Assembly: GCA_963816745.1 (NCBI GenBank)
Contig: CAWFLQ010000003.1
Coordinates: 186,001-250,000, forward strand
Direction of reading: 5' to 3'
Source: VAZQ01 sp963816745
GTDB taxonomy: Bacteria > Pseudomonadota > Alphaproteobacteria > Rhizobiales > Xanthobacteraceae
Length of the DNA: 64,000 bases
The notes beneath the pieces are model-generated. The model was given only the letters and a program-made list of their open reading frames with translations, was not told the DNA's origin and searched no databases. This document shows positions 63,834 through 64,000 of this stretch, piece after piece; position 1 is the stretch's first letter, and each line of letters begins with the position of its first letter. The translations under genes were made by a program, and so were the position numbers.

Positions 63834-64000
63834 ATGCCAAATCTCGAAATCATGTGGACAAAGGTCGATGAAGCCCCGGCGCTCGCGACCTTTTCCCTGC
63901 TGCCGATCGTCGAAGCCTTCGTGGGCGCGGCGGGTGTGTCCGTGAAGCTGAAGGACATCTCGCTGGCCGGCCGCATCCTCGCCAACTTCCCCGAGAAGCT
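63834..64000 (+). CDS. icd: Monomeric NADP-dependent isocitrate dehydrogenase, N-terminal fragment
   Basis: An ATG at 63834, with GAGGTG upstream, opens MPNLEIMWTKVDEAPALATF, followed by SLLPIVEAFVGAAGVSVKLK and DISLAGRILANFPEKL, after which the window ends. This matches the start of the monomeric (about 740-aa) isocitrate dehydrogenase family rather than the short dimeric type. It converts isocitrate to 2-oxoglutarate. Only 55 residues are visible, so the family call rests on the N-terminal motif. Confidence 0.82.
   Translation, partial: MPNLEIMWTKVDEAPALATFSLLPIVEAFVGAAGVSVKLKDISLAGRILANFPEK

Overview
The window is GC-rich chromosomal DNA from an alphaproteobacterium. The gene content points to the Hyphomicrobiales, most likely a soil Nitrobacteraceae/Xanthobacteraceae-type organism. 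The evidence is a purC-purS-purQ-purL-bolA-grxD neighbourhood, the F1-ATPase zeta (DUF1476) gene, a liv-type ABC operon with its companion membrane protein, many Bug-type solute receptors, the protocatechuate (pca) branch and a monomeric isocitrate dehydrogenase. No taxonomic search was possible, so this is a judgement from family knowledge.

Layout. (1) 1-13 kb is accessory-looking. It holds an AraC fragment, a duplicated four-cysteine protein (one copy broken), a run of very small exported cysteine-rich proteins, a methanethiol S-methyltransferase-like protein (MddA), DUF1127 and DUF3455 proteins, four paralogous PAS-LuxR regulators of 377-378 aa, and a LysR regulator. Seven upstream regions carry a 19-bp near-palindrome (consensus TCAACCGATCGATGGACGC) 64-70 nt before the start codon, often followed by a small conserved leader hairpin; this is the most interesting signal here. 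(2) 13-27 kb is aromatic and small-carbon catabolism: a molybdenum hydroxylase/CO dehydrogenase-like coxG-coxS-coxL-coxM set divergent from pcaB-pcaD-pcaC, a PobR-like AraC regulator, and an HpaB-type monooxygenase with flavin reductase, VOC protein and Bug receptor. (3) 28-34 kb is a branched-chain-amino-acid-type ABC importer (livH-M-G-F, a small membrane protein, livK). (4) 34-42 kb is mixed: CcdA, P1 peptidase, exported polysaccharide deacetylase, DHFR-like reductase, two solute receptors and a D-amino-acid dehydrogenase-like oxidase. (5) 42-64 kb is mostly housekeeping: rpe, glutathionyl-hydroquinone reductase, purB, murI, rpsD, grxD, bolA, purL, purQ, purS, purC, zeta subunit, trmJ and the start of icd. 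An arylmalonate-decarboxylase-like gene with a Bug receptor sits between purC and purS.

The sequence carries a large number of single-base frameshifts, even in essential genes (purL, purC, murI). Those I could resolve are all insertions, so they are probably assembly or sequencing errors rather than biology. Frameshifted genes are therefore annotated as single genes across the shifts. No tRNA, rRNA, CRISPR array or intact insertion sequence was seen.
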